Positions 8,463 through 14,885 of a stretch of DNA of 15,775 bases are shown one piece after another (position 1 is the first letter of the stretch; each line of letters begins with the position of its first letter). The notes beneath the pieces are model-generated. The model was given only the letters and a program-made list of their open reading frames with translations. It did no database searches and had not been told where the DNA came from. A program made the translations under genes and the position numbers. This stretch comes from Actinomycetes bacterium (GTDB lineage: Bacteria; Actinomycetota; Acidimicrobiia; Acidimicrobiales; Microtrichaceae): the NCBI GenBank assembly GCA_023389745.1, contig JAEWED010000075.1:1-15775 (forward strand). The letters run 5' to 3'.

Positions 8463-9710
8463 CTACCGACCGGTGGACCGGCGCGTGAAGGGTCCGCGGT
8501 CGGCACGACCGTCGAGCCGTCCTCGCTCGTGCGAGGAGTCGGAAGGGAGCGTGACCCGACTCGCCGGTTCGAGGAAGTACCAGCCGATGTCGTGGTCCTC
8601 GACAGCGACGCAGTCGCGACCGACCCTCCACAGGGCGAGCGGCACCGGTGTCGGGTCGTAGCGGTACCACTGCGGGAACGAGGCGCTGATGGCCGTGGTC
8701 GCCCGGGCTGCGTGGTAGTGCGGGATGCGGTGGTCGATGTGGTGCGCCACGTGTGTGCTGCCGATCCGGTGGTGCAGCAGGTCGACGACACGTCCGTACG
8801 GACGGTCGACGGTCTGGAACGCGCCGCGCAGCCACGACCAGTCGGGATCCGCGAAGTGTGCGATGTCGACATCGGTGTGCTGGAGCCACGTGTAGGTGAC
8901 CAACCACGCGTTGACGACCAGGTACGGACCGACGTAGAGCAGCAGGACCGGCACGACCGAGCCGGCAGCGATCGACCACGCCACCAGCGCAGCGATCACG
9001 GCGAGCACGGCGGCGGAGGACGCCCACACCCGTGCATGCCACCGAGCCGGGAAGAGCTCGGTCGTGAACGGTCGGGCGGGCCAGAAGTGATTGGACCGCC
9101 CGCGGGCCGGCCCACCCGTCGTGCCGGCGAGCAGGTAGGCGGGCCAGCCGAACAACAGGGCACGGGCGATGACCACCACGGTGGCGACGTTGCGGCCGAG
9201 CAGCCGGCGTTCCGCCCGACGTGCCGAACCATCGGCGCTGCAGGCCCGAACGGGCACGTGGGTCTCGCCCTCGTCGAGGTGGTTGGTCTTGGCGTGGTGC
9301 ACCGAGTGGCTGCGCTGCCACGAGAAGTACGGCACGAGGAGTGCCGTGTGCAGCACGAACCCGATGGCGTCCTGCAGCCGGGAATGCGGGGAGAAGGCAC
9401 CGTGACCACATTCGTGGGCGATCACCCACAGCCCGACCGCGGCGGTGCCGGTGAGCACCGCGTAGAGCATCCACGCCGGGAGCCACGCCCACGTCATCGG
9501 GAGCCAGAGCGCAGCGCCCACCACGAGCGCGGTGACCAGTGCGAGCGAGCCGCCGAGGTAGAGCAGCGAGCGTGCGGTGCTGCGCTCGAAGCAGTCGTCG
9601 GGGATGATCGCCCGGACCTCGGCCCGGGTCGGCAGGCGCCCTGGGTGCGCCATGTCTGCGATGGAACCGGTGACATCGGCGGGGGTGTCATGATGGGAGT
9701 CGATCGTCAT
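8463..9710 (-). CDS. Fatty acid desaturase, delta-12/omega-3 (FAD2-like) clade
   Basis: Membrane di-iron acyl-lipid desaturase, 415 aa. Seen: the three histidine boxes HECGH (99-103), HSVHH (135-139) and HVAHH (320-324), with hydrophobic pairs at about 49-70/77-97 and 229-250/253-273 that place all boxes on one face. The contexts FSWQRSHSVHHAKTNH and HVAHHIDHRIPHYHA closely resemble the plant and cyanobacterial FAD2/FAD3 pattern (YFSWxxSHxxHH; HVxHHxxxxxPHYxA), so introduction of a second double bond in an oleoyl chain is the likeliest reaction. Start: ATG at 9710 gives a soluble N-terminus of about 48 residues; a TTG at 9761 extends the frame without support, and Met20 is another option because no start has a strong ribosome site. 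It leads a two-gene unit with the Abhydrolase_9 gene, and it is divergent from the small ORF and DUF6544 gene. Confidence 0.92.
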   Translation of the reverse strand: MTIDSHHDTPADVTGSIADMAHPGRLPTRAEVRAIIPDDCFERSTARSLLYLGGSLALVTALVVGAALWLPMTWAWLPAWMLYAVLTGTAAVGLWVIAHECGHGAFSPHSRLQDAIGFVLHTALLVPYFSWQRSHSVHHAKTNHLDEGETHVPVRACSADGSARRAERRLLGRNVATVVVIARALLFGWPAYLLAGTTGGPARGRSNHFWPARPFTTELFPARWHARVWASSAAVLAVIAALVAWSIAAGSVVPVLLLYVGPYLVVNAWLVTYTWLQHTDVDIAHFADPDWSWLRGAFQTVDRPYGRVVDLLHHRIGSTHVAHHIDHRIPHYHAARATTAISASFPQWYRYDPTPVPLALWRVGRDCVAVEDHDIGWYFLEPASRVTLPSDSSHERGRLDGRADRGPFTRRSTGR

Positions 9711-9788
9711 CGGGCGTGAGAATGGCCGGTCCCTCGATCGGAGGGAATTCCGACCCGACAAGACCCTCAGGTCCGGGGGTGTCGTTCG

Positions 9789-9820
9789 TCACCTGGAAGC
9801 TGCCGTCATCACCTGGAAGC
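9789..9820 (+). repeat. 12-bp direct repeat TCACCTGGAAGC, 20-bp period
   Basis: TCACCTGGAAGC occurs at 9789-9800 and again at 9809-9820, exactly 20 bp apart, in the divergent region between the desaturase and the small ORF. The second copy supplies the GGAAG that could serve as the ribosome site of the small ORF at 9828. A spacing of about two helical turns would suit a regulator, but two copies could also be a simple local duplication. Confidence 0.6.
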
Positions 9821-9827
9821 ACTGGCG

Positions 9828-9959
9828 ATGACCTTGGGCCCTACCAACCTGGGACCGATCGCCGCAGAGTTCATCCAGCGACGTCACGACGAAGGTTCGG
9901 AACCAGGTCTGCGGCTCATCGCTCGATCGAGGCAACTGCACGGAGGGTCGCCATCGTGA
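9828..9959 (+). CDS. Small ORF of 43 codons, coupled to the DUF6544 gene
   Basis: Unrecognised small protein of 43 aa. Seen: ATG at 9828 preceded by GGAAG with 8 nt spacing; the peptide begins MTLGPTNLGPIAAEFIQRR and ends RQLHGGSPS; the stop TGA at 9957-9959 overlaps the GTG start of the next gene in a GTGA. The composition (one predicted helix, charged middle, no membrane segment) is more protein-like than is usual for a shadow frame, and nothing else competes in this stretch. The overlap suggests translational coupling, so it may be a leader peptide, a small partner protein, or the tail of a decayed gene. I do not recognise a family. Confidence 0.45.
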   Translation: MTLGPTNLGPIAAEFIQRRHDEGSEPGLRLIARSRQLHGGSPS

Positions 9960-10690
9960 CGTCCGAAGCACCGATTCCACCAGCAACGTCAGTGCCGGCC
10001 GTGTTCACAGCGGCCAAGCTCCGAGGCCTCGACGAACCGGTGCGCCGCTACTTCCTGGCCGCGATCGCCCCTGGCACGCCGCTGTTCACCGCGGTGCGAC
10101 TCGAGATGCGGGGACGGATCAAAGTCGGCCGCTGGATCCCGTTCCGCGCCACCGAGTTGCTGGCCCCACGCTCCGGGTTCCTGTGGCGGGCGACCGCCGC
10201 GGGCATCATCACCGGATCCGACCGCTACCTGGACCGACAGGGCGAGATGCGCTGGCGCCTCGCCGGGTTCCCGCTGTTGAGAGCCGGTGGCCCCGATGTG
10301 GCGCGCAGTGCGGTCGGGCGGGTCGGCGCGGAAGGGCTGTGGGTCCCCACGGCGCTGTTGCCCCGCTTCGGGGTCGAGTGGCAGGCGAGCACTGCGAACG
10401 AGATCGTCGGACGGTTCGACATCGACGGAGTGCCCGTCGAGCTGTGCCACCGGATCACCGACGGCGGTGAGCTCATCGCGACGTCGGTGAGCAGGTGGGG
10501 TGACCCCAACGGCGGTCAGGACTTCGACTGGCACCCCTTCGGTGGATCGGTGCGAGCGCCGCGCACCTGGTCGGGGTTGACGGTCCCGAGCGAAGGGTCC
10601 GTCGGCTGGTTCCCCGGGACCGACCGCTGGCCCGAGGGAGAGTTCTTCCGGTACCGACTCACCGACCTGCAGCCGATCACGGCGCGATGA
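9956..10690 (+). CDS. DUF6544 family protein
   Basis: Protein of 244 aa that I match to DUF6544 from memory of its conserved core. Seen: VRRYFLAAIAPGTPLFTAVR (residues 29-48), then MRGRIKVGRWIPFRATELLAP and FLWRATAAG, and near the end a YRLTDLQP tail. The family has no proven function; it lacks obvious catalytic motifs here, and I see no signal peptide or membrane segment in this version. I chose GTG at 9956 because GGAGGG lies 8 nt upstream and because homologous sequence begins only after it; the frame is open back to 9716, but the 80 extra residues look non-coding. The start overlaps the stop of a 43-codon ORF. It is divergent from the desaturase unit, which may hint at a lipid-related role, though that is weak. 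Confidence 0.8.
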   Translation: MTSEAPIPPATSVPAVFTAAKLRGLDEPVRRYFLAAIAPGTPLFTAVRLEMRGRIKVGRWIPFRATELLAPRSGFLWRATAAGIITGSDRYLDRQGEMRWRLAGFPLLRAGGPDVARSAVGRVGAEGLWVPTALLPRFGVEWQASTANEIVGRFDIDGVPVELCHRITDGGELIATSVSRWGDPNGGQDFDWHPFGGSVRAPRTWSGLTVPSEGSVGWFPGTDRWPEGEFFRYRLTDLQPITAR

Positions 10691-10762
10691 CGCTGGTCGC
10701 TGATCGCCAACGAAGCGTTCCGGAGTGACCGGCCCGAGTGAGCCGACCGACGCCGGAACCGA

Positions 10763-11245
10763 TCAGTTCTGCTGCGGCCCTGCTCCGTCGGGTTGCACGG
10801 CCGACGGCGACGTGGCGACCACCGAGCACAACACGCTGGCCGTCGCCGTCAGCGTGCCGAGACCCCATCGCTCCGCCGGGTGGCGAGCGGCCAGGTTCGC
10901 GACCGTGTTCCCGGCCAGCGCGGCCGTGATGACCCACGTCCACGTGCGCACGGCTCGCGCCCCGAGGAGACGCCGACGCACGACGCCGCCGCGCATCGCC
11001 ACGACCCACGCGCTCGCCGAGAGGTTGACCGCACCGACAGCGCTGACCCAGCGATAGGGCGGCTCGAGCACGCCGGCGGTCGTCGGTGCCCGGCCGCCGT
11101 ACGCCGCATCGCCCCATGGGGCGCCCGACGCGAGCGCCACCTGATGGACGGCTGCGACACCGAGCAGGCCGCTGGCGACCACGGCTGCGGTGCGTGTCGT
11201 CGAGACGTCGTGCTCGCGTCGAGCGGTCGCCACGGACCTGCTCAT
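10763..11245 (-). CDS. Small four-helix membrane protein, function unknown
   Basis: Hypothetical integral membrane protein of 160 aa. Seen: four hydrophobic segments at about residues 18-40, 65-85, 101-120 and 128-145, separated by short basic loops (RGGVVRRRLLGARAVR), and a GAPWGDAAYGG motif after the first helix. A GAPWGxAAxGG turn like this recurs in small actinobacterial membrane proteins of unknown role. The C-terminus is polar. Start: ATG at 11245; there is no clear ribosome site, so it may be translated from a leaderless message. It converges with the DUF6544 gene (72 bp gap) and is divergent from the lipoprotein gene. I do not assign a function. Confidence 0.7.
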   Translation of the reverse strand: MSRSVATARREHDVSTTRTAAVVASGLLGVAAVHQVALASGAPWGDAAYGGRAPTTAGVLEPPYRWVSAVGAVNLSASAWVVAMRGGVVRRRLLGARAVRTWTWVITAALAGNTVANLAARHPAERWGLGTLTATASVLCSVVATSPSAVQPDGAGPQQN

Positions 11246-11497
11246 GACGAGGAGACGAGAGGTGACGACTGCACGCTGCCGTGGCGGGTCGTACGAGCTG
11301 CAGGGGGCCGTGATCGCATCCCGACACGTTCTCCGGGCATCTCGTTGGCGTCAAGATCCCCGACACGCCGGCCAGATAGTGCGTACTCTCTTGCACGGCG
11401 TCGCGTTGGTGTCACCACGGCCTTGACCCGGGGGAATGTGTCGGGCCGTCGTCGAGCACTCGCACGCCCAGATCGGGCAAACAGTGGGGGAACCATC

Positions 11498-11962
11498 ATG
11501 AAGACTCGACGACTCGGCCTGTCCGGGGTCTGCGTTGCGATCGCGGCGTTGGTGCTGTCGGCGTGCGGGGCCAGCCCGTACCTGCCGCCGGCGGTGACGC
11601 TGACCTCGCCGTACATGAGCGCGTCGACTCCCTTCGTCGATGGGATCTCAGGGATCGGAAAGCAGCAGGCGAGGATCGTCGTCTGCTCGATCGGCGGCGG
11701 GCCGCTCGAGGTGCACGTCCACCACCCCAACGCCAGCGAGGGCACCTCGTTGACGGTGCGGGCCACCTCGACGGACACGACCGGCGACGAGGCCGACACG
11801 ACGCTCATCGACGTCGGCCACCCGAGCCCGACCGTCGGGGTCGACACCTACTTCGAGTCGACCCGTGACCTGCGACCCGGCGAGTGCGCCGAAGTGATCC
11901 TGTTGAGCACGTACAACATGCTCGCCCCCGGACCGTCGTTCCACTTCACCGTCACCTGGTAG
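11498..11962 (+). CDS. Small secreted lipoprotein, function unknown
   Basis: Predicted lipoprotein of 154 aa. Seen: MKTRRLG basic start, a hydrophobic stretch and a lipobox LSAC with the cysteine at residue 23, then a compact, beta-rich mature domain with two further cysteines (VVCSIGGG and PGECAEV) that could pair, ending FHFTVTW. GGGGGA lies 6 nt upstream of the ATG. I do not recognise the domain; the size and composition suggest an immunoglobulin-like or jelly-roll beta sandwich, which is only an impression. It stands alone on its strand: the upstream gene is divergent across 252 bp, which must hold its promoter, and downstream in the same frame lies the remnant of another gene. Confidence 0.8.
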   Translation: MKTRRLGLSGVCVAIAALVLSACGASPYLPPAVTLTSPYMSASTPFVDGISGIGKQQARIVVCSIGGGPLEVHVHHPNASEGTSLTVRATSTDTTGDEADTTLIDVGHPSPTVGVDTYFESTRDLRPGECAEVILLSTYNMLAPGPSFHFTVTW

Positions 11963-12133
11963 GCCGGGCGGGGCATCCACGACGGTCGGCCACTTCGTGC
12001 CACCGACCCCGGCCGCCGACGCGACAGCACGGGAGGCCAACCGTTCGCTGCCCGGATGCGCTACACCCGCACCTGGGTCCCCGGTCCCGACAGCTGGCAG
12101 GTGATCGCAGCACACGCCAGCGCGCTCGCCTGA
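11963..12133 (+). pseudogene. C-terminal remnant of an NTF2/SnoaL-like (DUF4440-type) protein
   Basis: Directly after the lipoprotein stop, and in the same frame, 56 codons stay open to a TGA at 12131. The second half, GGQPFAARMRYTRTWVPGPD followed by SWQVIAAHAS, resembles the last strands of SnoaL/DUF4440-like NTF2-fold proteins, where the pattern is xRxTxVW...DGWxVVAAHxS. The first half is Arg/Gly-rich and does not look like protein, and there is no start codon with a ribosome site, so the N-terminal about 90 residues of the fold are missing. I read it as a truncated gene. It could instead be a chance reading, but the C-terminal match is specific. Confidence 0.5.
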
Positions 12134-12155
12134 GCCGCTCAGGAGAGCGAGCGGC
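12134..12155. terminator. Possible hairpin terminator between convergent genes
   Basis: GCCGCTC (12134-12140) and GAGCGGC (12149-12155) form a perfect 7-bp stem with an 8-nt loop just after the stop of the NTF2-like remnant and 42 bp from the end of the facing pRiA4b-like gene. There is no T-run on either side, so it would be a weak or factor-dependent terminator. Confidence 0.35.
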
Positions 12156-12196
12156 ACACGAGCACGTCCGCTCGCCGATTCCCGACGCTGTCGACA

Positions 12197-12757
12197 TCAG
12201 CGAACGGCCTGTAGACGGGCGTTCACGAGCCCGATGTCGAACTCGTACCTGTCGACCGTACGTCCGACCCACCTACTGAGGAGCTCGTGCTCCTCGTGCG
12301 ACGGGTCGGCGAGCACCTCGAGAAGATGCTCGTAGCCCCATGAGCCACCGACATCCTCAGGCGGGCACGCGTTGGCGCCGTCGAGACACACCGCGAACTT
12401 CAGGCCTCTCGGCATCCTCCACATGCCGCGGACGGTGACCTCGTGCTCCCAGGAGTCGCCGAAGTCGTACTCGTAGGTGAAGCGATCGTTCGTCCCGACC
12501 GCGGTGACCACGGTGAAGTCCTTCTCGTGAAGCTCGCCGTCGGGGTAGTCGTCGAAGTGCATCCCGTACCGCTCGCCACCGATCTCGAAGGCGTGCAGAT
12601 GGGAGTCCTCCCAACCCATCGCTGCCCGGAACATGCGGTGCAGCTTGTCGAGCCGAACACTCCCTGGAACGAGAAGCCGGCGCCACACACGCGGTTCGAC
12701 CTCGCGCAGCTCGATCGTGCAGTCGATCACCGGTTGGCCAGGGGGACTCGGCATCAC
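12197..12757 (-). CDS. Plasmid pRiA4b ORF-3-like protein (PRiA4_ORF3 family)
   Basis: Cytoplasmic protein of 186 aa that consists of a single PRiA4_ORF3 domain. Seen: IELREVEPRVWRRLLVPGSV at residues 15-34, LHRMFRAAMGWEDSHLHAFEIGG, then FTYEYDFGDSWEHEV (93-107) and CLDGANACPPEDVGG (124-138), all in the order typical of the family. The family is common on chromosomes and plasmids; its biochemical function is not established. Start: GTG at 12757 and ATG at 12754 are adjacent; AGGG lies 5 nt from the first and 8 nt from the second, so either is possible. It stands alone, converging with the lipoprotein region on its left, and 108 bp lie between its start and the end of the SRPBCC-like gene, which is on the same strand. 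Confidence 0.9.
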   Translation of the reverse strand: MMPSPPGQPVIDCTIELREVEPRVWRRLLVPGSVRLDKLHRMFRAAMGWEDSHLHAFEIGGERYGMHFDDYPDGELHEKDFTVVTAVGTNDRFTYEYDFGDSWEHEVTVRGMWRMPRGLKFAVCLDGANACPPEDVGGSWGYEHLLEVLADPSHEEHELLSRWVGRTVDRYEFDIGLVNARLQAVR

Positions 12758-12865
12758 TCCGACCCTAGGGCCGCGGCCCCGGCTGCCGGGCGACCGGGAT
12801 CTGCACCACCGATCACGAAACCGTGCAGGCCACTGAAGGACCTGGACTGTGGCGCACCGAGGGAT

Positions 12866-13525
12866 TCATCCCACGGCTTGGCACTCGACGAGCCGCTTCA
12901 CGGCACTGACGTACGTTGCCGCTGCCGCAGCCGCTTGCTTCTTCGGGTGCACCGAATAGGTGGCCCACCGCATCGCCGACAGCTCGACCGTCATGGTGAG
13001 CGTCGACCCACCGCCCGTCGCCCTGACCTCGTAGTGCTGCCGCTGCGGTGGACCCGTCACGCTTCGCACGCTCGCGAAGTACCCGGGGGACTCCTCGACG
13101 ACCTCGACGACGCTGGCGACCAGCATCCCGAGAGGGCCCTCGCTGATGAAGCACTGCTGCTCCCCTGGCCCATCCGGCGTGCCGGGCACCCGGAATGCCC
13201 GACGAACGGTCGGCTGGACAGCGGGAGCGTTCTCGGCAGGCCGGACGAAGGCCCAGACCTGGCCGGGTGGCCGAGCGATGAGCTCCGTCGCCGTGCCCGA
13301 CCACACTCGAAGCGCCGGTGAGATGCCCTCAGCGGACTTCTGAGTGAGCGCCAGCACCAGCCAGGCGATGAGCGCGGTCGCCGCCACCGGCACGAGCACC
13401 TGTGCGCCGTTGTCGTCCCGAGCCCCACTCGACAACGCAAGGAGCCCCAAGGCCATCAGCGCAAGGACCAGAACGATCTGCGCGAGTTTCCACACGACTC
13501 GTACCGGATGCGGCGTCGTCCGCAT
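12866..13525 (-). CDS. Membrane-anchored SRPBCC-like (polyketide cyclase/dehydrase fold) protein
   Basis: Protein of 219 aa with two hydrophobic segments at about residues 12-32 and 43-60, then a soluble domain from about 75. The soluble part begins ATELIARPPGQVWAFVRPAE, which fits the SRPBCC opening strand and helix (xxIxAPxxxVWxxl), continues with VEVVEESPGYFASVRSVTG and a GGGSTLTMTVEL strand, and ends in a helix, as in START-like lipid- or hydrophobe-binding folds. No catalytic role can be claimed. The ATG at 13525 is chosen because GGGAGGGG lies 5 nt upstream; the frame is open to 13705, but that would run through the hairpin and tRNA fragment. The domain call rests on pattern, so it is moderate; that it is a real gene is clear. 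Confidence 0.75.
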   Translation of the reverse strand: MRTTPHPVRVVWKLAQIVLVLALMALGLLALSSGARDDNGAQVLVPVAATALIAWLVLALTQKSAEGISPALRVWSGTATELIARPPGQVWAFVRPAENAPAVQPTVRRAFRVPGTPDGPGEQQCFISEGPLGMLVASVVEVVEESPGYFASVRSVTGPPQRQHYEVRATGGGSTLTMTVELSAMRWATYSVHPKKQAAAAAATYVSAVKRLVECQAVG

Positions 13526-13613
13526 GTCGTCCCCTCCCCCGTGAACAACGCCCGATGCGGAGCTCCGCCTCGGGCACGACCGCTGCTCTCGGTCTCCCGT
13601 CAAAAGCAGCAAC

Positions 13614-13637
13614 GGCCAGGGCGAGCGAGCCCTGGCC
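13614..13637 (-). terminator. Hairpin terminator downstream of the tRNA fragment
   Basis: GGCCAGGGC (13614-13622) and GCCCTGGCC (13629-13637) make a perfect 9-bp GC-rich stem with a 6-nt loop. Read on the minus strand it is followed by GTTGCTGCTTTTG, a short T-rich tail. It lies 6 bp beyond the 3' end of the tRNA fragment on the same strand, the usual place for a tRNA terminator. Confidence 0.6.
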
Positions 13638-13643
13638 ATCTCG

Positions 13644-13664
13644 TGTCGGAGGGGGGACTTGAAC
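13644..13664 (-). tRNA. tRNA 3'-end fragment (probably tRNA-Leu), possible attachment site
   Basis: On the minus strand this reads G53, TTCAAGT (T-loop), CCCCC (T-stem 3' side), CTCCGAC (acceptor 3' side), A73. TTCAAGTCCCCC with discriminator A is typical of actinobacterial tRNA-Leu. The 5' side of the T-stem, which should be GGGGG, reads CGGCG, and no anticodon arm, D-arm or 5' acceptor strand (GTCGGAG) is found within 130 bp upstream on that strand, so this is a fragment and not a working tRNA. No CCA is encoded. A 3' fragment followed by the native terminator is what remains at the far end of an element integrated in a tRNA gene; gene decay is the alternative. Confidence 0.5.
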
Positions 13665-13793
13665 GCCGCAGTCTCGGGTGACCGTGCGTATCGTTGCGTC
13701 TCCATCCGTGCTGGTCAGAGCCGGTTTTCGTCGAGGCGTCGTACCTGCCCGTACCTCTCAGAACCACCCTGTTTCATCGCGTTCGCGGACAAA

Positions 13794-13900
13794 GTGATGA
13801 CAAGTCGGACTGCGGAGTTTCGATCCTTCACCCGTCACGATCGGCCGCGAGGCGCTTGCTCCCCTCGCCAGGCCTCGCCTCTTGTCATCACCTGTCATCA
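13794..13900. repeat. Inverted repeat GTGATGACAAG with phased direct repeats
   Basis: GTGATGACAAG at 13794-13804 recurs as its perfect reverse complement CTTGTCATCAC at 13881-13891. The right side is followed by a further TGTCATCA, so TGTCATCA stands at 13883-13890 and 13893-13900 (10-bp period), with one inverted copy at 13795-13802. Just before, CCTCGCC repeats at 13863-13869 and 13873-13879, also with a 10-bp period. Such helically phased repeats suit arm sites of an integrase, a regulator or an origin; the sequence does not say which. Confidence 0.6.
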
Positions 13901-13918
13901 ACGACCGAGGGATCGGCG

Positions 13919-13962
13919 TCCGTGGACCGTCCAGCGACTGCCACGTCACCGCGGTCCACGGA
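13919..13962. promoter_or_regulatory. 11-bp inverted repeat upstream of the 14021 gene
   Basis: TCCGTGGACCG (13919-13929) and CGGTCCACGGA (13952-13962) are perfect reverse complements separated by 22 nt. They lie 58 bp before the ATG at 14021, so they could be a two-site operator or an mRNA hairpin in the leader. There is no T-run, which argues against an intrinsic terminator. Confidence 0.5.
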
Positions 13963-14020
13963 GTCGCCCGCTGCCAGACTGGAGTCCGTCCGGCTCGGCT
14001 CGCTCAAACGGGACAAGGTG

Positions 14021-14797
14021 ATGGGTAGCCACTTCCAGCCAACCAGGGACGAGGACGTCTCGGCGTTGACGCTTCGAATCGATCAAGGGAACGAACGCCC
14101 GAACTACCCGATCGTGACCATTCTGGTCGACGGTGAGGATCGCCTCGGTCGGCTGGACGGGGGGTTCATCGGCTTCGACCCCGAGGAGCTTCTCGACACA
14201 GGTGCGTTGATGCCCGGTCACCCTCCCCGACGCGTCGCCGTCTACCGCTGTAGCTGCGGCGAGGCCGGCTGCGCTTGTATCGCTCCCGTCATCGAACAGT
14301 CCGAGAACCGTGTGGTGTGGTCCGACTTTCGTGACTACACGGGCGTATTCGTTCGCCCGCTCGTTGACCACGTACCGAGGGGTGGAACGGCCCTCGGCGT
14401 CGGGTCGATCACCTTCGACGCCGAGCAGTACCTGCGAGAGGTGGAGCGAGCCATGGGCGATCGCTCCTGGGAGTCAGATGCGCGACTCACGGCACGGCTT
14501 CTTCGCGAGCACCTGGAGCTGCACTTCGACGAGCTTGCCAATCGCGGATACTGGCGAGGTTGGGTTGCACCGAGCTGGGAGGTCGATGGCGAGTTCCACG
14601 TGGACTTCATCGCGCCGACGGGCCAGATCGTGGTTGCACTTCGGCCCTCATCCGCGGATCCAACGGCAGCCGCTCTCGAGATGGCCGACGAGGTTCTGAG
14701 AACTGACCCTGCCCTGTGGAACGTGACCATCAACAACGCTTGGCCCGACGACAGCATCCGCGCTGCGATCGAGGCGCGGGCGAGGGGGCGCCGCTAG
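14021..14797 (+). CDS. Hypothetical protein with a CxC-x4-CxC cluster
   Basis: Unrecognised cytoplasmic protein of 258 aa. Seen: RLGRLDGGFIGFDPEELL (residues 41-58), then YRCSCGEAGCACI, which gives Cys77, Cys79, Cys84 and Cys86, a likely zinc-binding knuckle, then VVWSDFRDY (98-106), which resembles the CSCGxxGC...VxW pattern I recall from actinobacterial hypothetical proteins. A second region from about 195 (PSWEVDGEFHVDFIAPTGQI) looks like a separate alpha/beta domain. Start: ATG at 14021, with GTG at 14018 directly before it; the ribosome site is weak (AAGG). The frame is open to 13694, but that part crosses the repeats and reads as non-coding. It lies 88 bp before the nucleotidyltransferase gene on the same strand and may belong to the same island. 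Function not assigned. Confidence 0.75.
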   Translation: MGSHFQPTRDEDVSALTLRIDQGNERPNYPIVTILVDGEDRLGRLDGGFIGFDPEELLDTGALMPGHPPRRVAVYRCSCGEAGCACIAPVIEQSENRVVWSDFRDYTGVFVRPLVDHVPRGGTALGVGSITFDAEQYLREVERAMGDRSWESDARLTARLLREHLELHFDELANRGYWRGWVAPSWEVDGEFHVDFIAPTGQIVVALRPSSADPTAAALEMADEVLRTDPALWNVTINNAWPDDSIRAAIEARARGRR

Positions 14798-14885
14798 GCG
14801 GATCGGAATCGCCGAACCGGAGCGACGCGTCGATCACTGCTCGCTATGGCATACCTGCGGAACTCCGGTCGAGGAGCTGCCGCTG

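Larger units (their letters stand above)
13526..14020. other. Gene-free, structure-rich intergenic region
   Basis: About 495 bp without a credible gene. From left to right it holds the ribosome site and promoter side of the SRPBCC-like gene, a perfect 9-bp hairpin (13614-13637), a tRNA 3'-end fragment (13644-13664), a stretch with nothing recognisable (13665-13793), a nested set of inverted and 10-bp-phased direct repeats (13794-13900), and an 11-bp inverted repeat (13919-13962) about 60 bp before the next start codon. Frames that cross it look non-coding: Arg/Ser/Pro-rich with no ribosome sites. Confidence 0.6.

Noticed and set aside
8529..9719. Plus-strand open frame of 396 codons
   Set aside because: Antisense to the desaturase with its three histidine boxes; composition of a shadow frame.
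13644..13760. A complete tRNA gene on the minus strand
   Set aside because: Only the T-loop, the 3' side of the T-stem and the 3' acceptor strand are present. The T-stem does not pair properly, and there is no matching 5' acceptor strand, D-arm or anticodon arm.
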